A DNA stretch of 6,931 nucleotides from Bacillota bacterium (GTDB taxonomy: Bacteria; Bacillota; Clostridia; Lachnospirales; Lachnospiraceae). Below, piece after piece: positions 4,712 through 6,931 of this stretch. Numbering within the stretch: the first letter of the stretch is position 1; the number at the start of each line of letters is the position of its first letter. A program made the position numbers and the translations under genes. The notes below the pieces were generated by a model. It worked only from the letters and a program-made list of their open reading frames with translations. It searched no databases and had not been told where the DNA came from. The stretch lies in contig JAIIAN010000160.1 in the NCBI GenBank assembly GCA_022717655.1, forward strand, positions 1-6,931. Direction: 5' to 3'.

Positions 4712-6700
4712 TTAAAACAACACTTTCTTTGCATCTTCAGCCTGTGCAAACGGTCCAGGAATCACATCCATGCCACGATGTCCGCCAAAATAGTCTTTAT
4801 CAAACTGAATGGCTGTTCCATCCAGATTTTCAAATCTCTGTTCCGGCTCAAATGCTTTTCCAAGTATATCGGAATGAATCATGCGATCTTTAAACTCACC
4901 GACTAAATCATATACATTCGTATCTAAGTAATAGCTTCCCTCTTTTTCTACAAGATCCACTTTTGCTTCTTTATCGGAGACAACCAGTCCATTCACTTCA
5001 TTTTTGCACGCTTCTGCGCCATTTAGGTATACATTTCCCTCAATCCATACCGGAAGATGTCCAAAATGTACCGGCTCTAATTTCTTCATATCAACCGGTT
5101 TTGTGAAGTCAAACTGAGAAATCCATTCCTCATAAGTCGGATATTCATCAAACATCCAGGTTCCTGCTTTTCTGTTTTCAGAATCAAATCCCTCATCGGA
5201 ATCGTGTGGAATAATCACATCTTCTGACGGCCATTTCTGAACAAAGATATTGTTGTAAATTCTGTCATCCCCATGAAGAATGGTCATAAATCCCATTACT
5301 TCTGTGCGGTGTGGCATATGATATGGCGTATAACGCCATCCGGTTCCATCACCAACGCAGGTCAGCGCACCACAGATTAAGTTATGTACCAGTGCCACAC
5401 CCTCTGTTGCAAATCTTAAACTTGCATCGGAAAGCATTACGTTATTATCAATCAAAGTCGGACCATGTCCTACCTCAACAAAGATATCCTGAGACATCAT
5501 ACCGCCTTTTAAATTCTTTGCATGAGCTGGTTTCTGGTTGTCATGTAACAGGTTCTGAGTCAGTCTTGTGCCCTGAGCTTCCCAGTCACACCAGATACCC
5601 ATCGTACAATGATGAATGTGATTACGACGCATTGTCACGTCAATTGCGGCATGCATCTTAATACCTGCAATTTCAGCTCCACCCTGTTCCATCATGTTAT
5701 TGATATGATGGATATGGTTATCCTCGATTACGCTGAATACACCGCCCATACGACCGATAATACCACCCTGTTCGCAGTGATGAATATTATTACGGCGAAT
5801 AATATGTCCACCGATGTTTTCCTTTAACCAACCATGATACTGTCCTCTGCAGACTGCATCACGTTCCATCTGAGTCGGGCTCTTTACATATTTATAAGTA
5901 AAATAATGGTCATTTTCAGGGTCTAAATATTTTCCTACGGAAATTCCGGCACATTTACTGTTTGAAATGTCACAGTCCTCGATAATCCAGCCCTTGCTCC
6001 AGTGTGGTCCAATCATACCATCCTGAAATGCTGCAGGAGGAGCCCATGTTGTTGCTGCTTTATTAATATTAAATCCGCTTACTGTAATATAGTTTACTCC
6101 GGTTTTTTCCGGCATAAAGCACTCACGTCTTACGTTGATTTCTACATTTTCTTCATTCGGATTTTTACCCTGGAAGTTTGCATAGATGATAGTTTCATCT
6201 TTTTCTTCATCCTGCTCGGTGTACCATTTATAAATGGAATCTTCTGGTACCCAGCTGCACTCGTATACTTCGCCTTTAATACACTCTTCTAAAGAAACTG
6301 CCTCATAAAGTGCTTTATCATTTAAATAAACACAACCTGTGTGCTTGTCTGCTTTCGCAAAGTACCAGTCACCATAAACAAACGTAGTGTATGGATTATA
6401 ATTTCCAAAAGTGCTGTTTGCAATTCGGCATACCCATACATTTCCTTCGTATTTCTGCCAATTCTTTACCTGCTCTGCACCGGTGATAACAGCCCCAAGT
6501 GGCTGGGTGCTTCGATAAGAAATACGTGCATCCTCTTCTCCTGCATGAATTGGGTTAACATATTCACGATAAACACCAGGAGAAACTAAAACCTCATCTC
6601 CTGCCTTTGCTACTTTTGCTGCATCATTGATATGACGAAATGGCATATTTGCAGTACCATTTCCATCACGACCCGCATTTACATTTACATAAATTCTCAT
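4712..6700 (-). CDS. GH120 family right-handed beta-helix glycoside hydrolase (probable beta-xylosidase)
   Basis: The 662-residue product matches, from memory, the GH120 beta-xylosidase XylC of Thermoanaerobacterium saccharolyticum over its whole length. It has an N-terminal beta-helix entry (VNVNAGRDGNGTANMPFRHI, 5-24; SPGVYREYVNP, 40-50), GNVWVCRIANSTFGNYNPY (86-104), TIIYANFQGKNPNEE (170-184), INVRRECF (188-195), ATTWAPPAA (216-224), WSKGWIIED (234-242), and rungs carrying the repeated NxIHHC/NHIHHI pattern (305-309, 328-333, 360-365). The nucleophile and acid/base of XylC (D382 and E405, as I recall them) correspond to D372 in CDWEAQGTR and E409 in DIFVEVGHGP, so it should be active. About 14 extra residues lie between them (around 388-403). 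No signal peptide or membrane segment is seen, so it should act in the cytoplasm on imported xylo-oligosaccharides or related beta-glycosides. GGAGG (6715-6711) precedes the ATG by 10 nt. It has its own promoter and terminator, so it is monocistronic and not part of the iol operon. Confidence 0.9.
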   Translation of the reverse strand: MRIYVNVNAGRDGNGTANMPFRHINDAAKVAKAGDEVLVSPGVYREYVNPIHAGEEDARISYRSTQPLGAVITGAEQVKNWQKYEGNVWVCRIANSTFGNYNPYTTFVYGDWYFAKADKHTGCVYLNDKALYEAVSLEECIKGEVYECSWVPEDSIYKWYTEQDEEKDETIIYANFQGKNPNEENVEINVRRECFMPEKTGVNYITVSGFNINKAATTWAPPAAFQDGMIGPHWSKGWIIEDCDISNSKCAGISVGKYLDPENDHYFTYKYVKSPTQMERDAVCRGQYHGWLKENIGGHIIRRNNIHHCEQGGIIGRMGGVFSVIEDNHIHHINNMMEQGGAEIAGIKMHAAIDVTMRRNHIHHCTMGIWCDWEAQGTRLTQNLLHDNQKPAHAKNLKGGMMSQDIFVEVGHGPTLIDNNVMLSDASLRFATEGVALVHNLICGALTCVGDGTGWRYTPYHMPHRTEVMGFMTILHGDDRIYNNIFVQKWPSEDVIIPHDSDEGFDSENRKAGTWMFDEYPTYEEWISQFDFTKPVDMKKLEPVHFGHLPVWIEGNVYLNGAEACKNEVNGLVVSDKEAKVDLVEKEGSYYLDTNVYDLVGEFKDRMIHSDILGKAFEPEQRFENLDGTAIQFDKDYFGGHRGMDVIPGPFAQAEDAKKVLF

Positions 6701-6764
6701 GATTCAAACTCCTCCAAAAATAATCGTTTCAGTTTCTATTCGCATACTTATTTTTCTGAAATGA

Positions 6765-6793
6765 AGTATAGCACCGGATAATTGAAAATACAA
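6765..6793 (-). promoter_or_regulatory. Predicted sigma-A-type promoter of the GH120 gene
   Basis: On the minus strand TTGTAT (6793-6788) and TATACT (6770-6765, five of six to consensus) are separated by 17 nt. Transcription would start near 6758, giving a leader of about 58 nt before the ATG at 6700. The -35 is weak (three of six), suggesting activation or low basal use. No clear copy of the GTGTGC array seen near the regulator is present; the nearest resemblance is a lone TTGTGTGG at 6822-6829. Confidence 0.5.
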
Positions 6794-6840
6794 TTTATTT
6801 TTGTTTGAAAAATCTTGAATCTTGTGTGGAGATTAAAAGT

Positions 6841-6931
6841 AAAGCGGACATTCGCAATCCGCTTCGCTACTTGCTCATGAACGCAGTCGCTTTGCGATCT
6901 GTCAGTGGGAGCTTTCAACTCCCACTGACAG
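6841..6931. repeat. Hairpin-rich intergenic block, possible dispersed palindromic repeat (runs off window)
   Basis: This stretch is more GC-rich than the AT-rich promoter DNA beside it. It holds nested complementary segments: 6842-6848 with 6858-6864, TCGCAA (6852-6857) with TTGCGA (6892-6897), and a perfect 13-bp inverted repeat CTGTCAGTGGGAG (6899-6911) with its complement (6919-6931) around a 7-nt loop. The last hairpin ends exactly at the window edge, so the element may continue. No ribosome binding site or convincing reading frame is seen. The design resembles intergenic palindromic repeats or small non-autonomous elements of clostridia, but copy number cannot be judged from one copy. 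Confidence 0.45.
6842..6864 (-). terminator. Hairpin with a weak T-rich tail, possible terminator of an upstream gene
   Basis: AAGCGGA (6842-6848) and TCCGCTT (6858-6864) are perfect complements around a 9-nt loop. Read on the minus strand the stem is followed by TACTTTTAAT, a short T-rich tail that could release a transcript entering from the right of the window. The tail is weak and the stem only 7 bp, so it may equally be one arm of the larger structured block 6841-6931. Confidence 0.35.

Noticed and set aside
5311..5661. Plus-strand open frames inside the minus-strand genes (for example 5311-5661, 1744-2019, 2618-2890)
   Set aside because: They lie wholly opposite well-supported conserved genes, have no convincing ribosome binding sites, and their residues look like shadow translation with Cys/Ser/His-rich composition.
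6722..6738. cre-like TGAAACGATT in the GH120 leader
   Set aside because: It lacks the base between AAA and CG required by the cre consensus and is not palindromic.

Overview
The window suggests a low-to-mid GC Firmicute, most likely a gut-type Lachnospiraceae (Blautia/Dorea/Roseburia-like clostridia). The grounds are the AT-rich promoters, strong GGAGG ribosome binding sites, the forms of IolC and IolD, and an intracellular GH120 enzyme. This placement rests on recalled family resemblance, not on a search. Every gene I support lies on the minus strand, so transcription runs from high to low coordinates.

Layout in transcription order. (1) 6931-6701: a hairpin-rich block that may be a dispersed intergenic repeat, ending in a perfect 13-bp inverted repeat at the window edge, followed by a sigma-A-type promoter. 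(2) 6700-4712: a complete right-handed beta-helix glycoside hydrolase of family GH120 (beta-xylosidase type), with both expected catalytic acids, closed by a strong intrinsic terminator (4637-4595). (3) 4584-3431: a LacI-family regulator with its own near-consensus promoter, in which GTGTGC/GCACAC motifs lie inside the spacer and just past the predicted transcription start; an intrinsic terminator follows at 3410-3372. (4) 3356-3142: a control region holding several copies of the same hexamer plus a perfect 8-bp inverted repeat laid over the -35 and spacer of a predicted iolC promoter. (5) 3141-1: iolC, iolD and the first 37 codons of a gene that is probably iolB, spaced 31-32 nt apart with one Shine-Dalgarno each, forming an operon that leaves the window.

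Working together: IolD opens the ring of trihydroxycyclohexane-1,2-dione to 5-deoxyglucuronate, IolB isomerises that to 2-deoxy-5-keto-gluconate, and IolC phosphorylates it. These are three consecutive middle steps of myo-inositol catabolism. The inositol dehydrogenase and dehydratase, the aldolase and the transporter are not in the window. The shared motif in front of iolC and in front of the LacI-type gene suggests that this regulator controls both itself and the operon. If so, it would be a LacI-type inositol regulator in place of the DeoR-type IolR of Bacillus. The GH120 gene has its own promoter and terminator and no clear copy of the motif, so its link to inositol metabolism is positional only.

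I see no tRNA, rRNA, CRISPR array, transposase or prophage gene. This is a mostly ordinary metabolic region. The features most worth a second look are the operator array and the structured block at the right edge.
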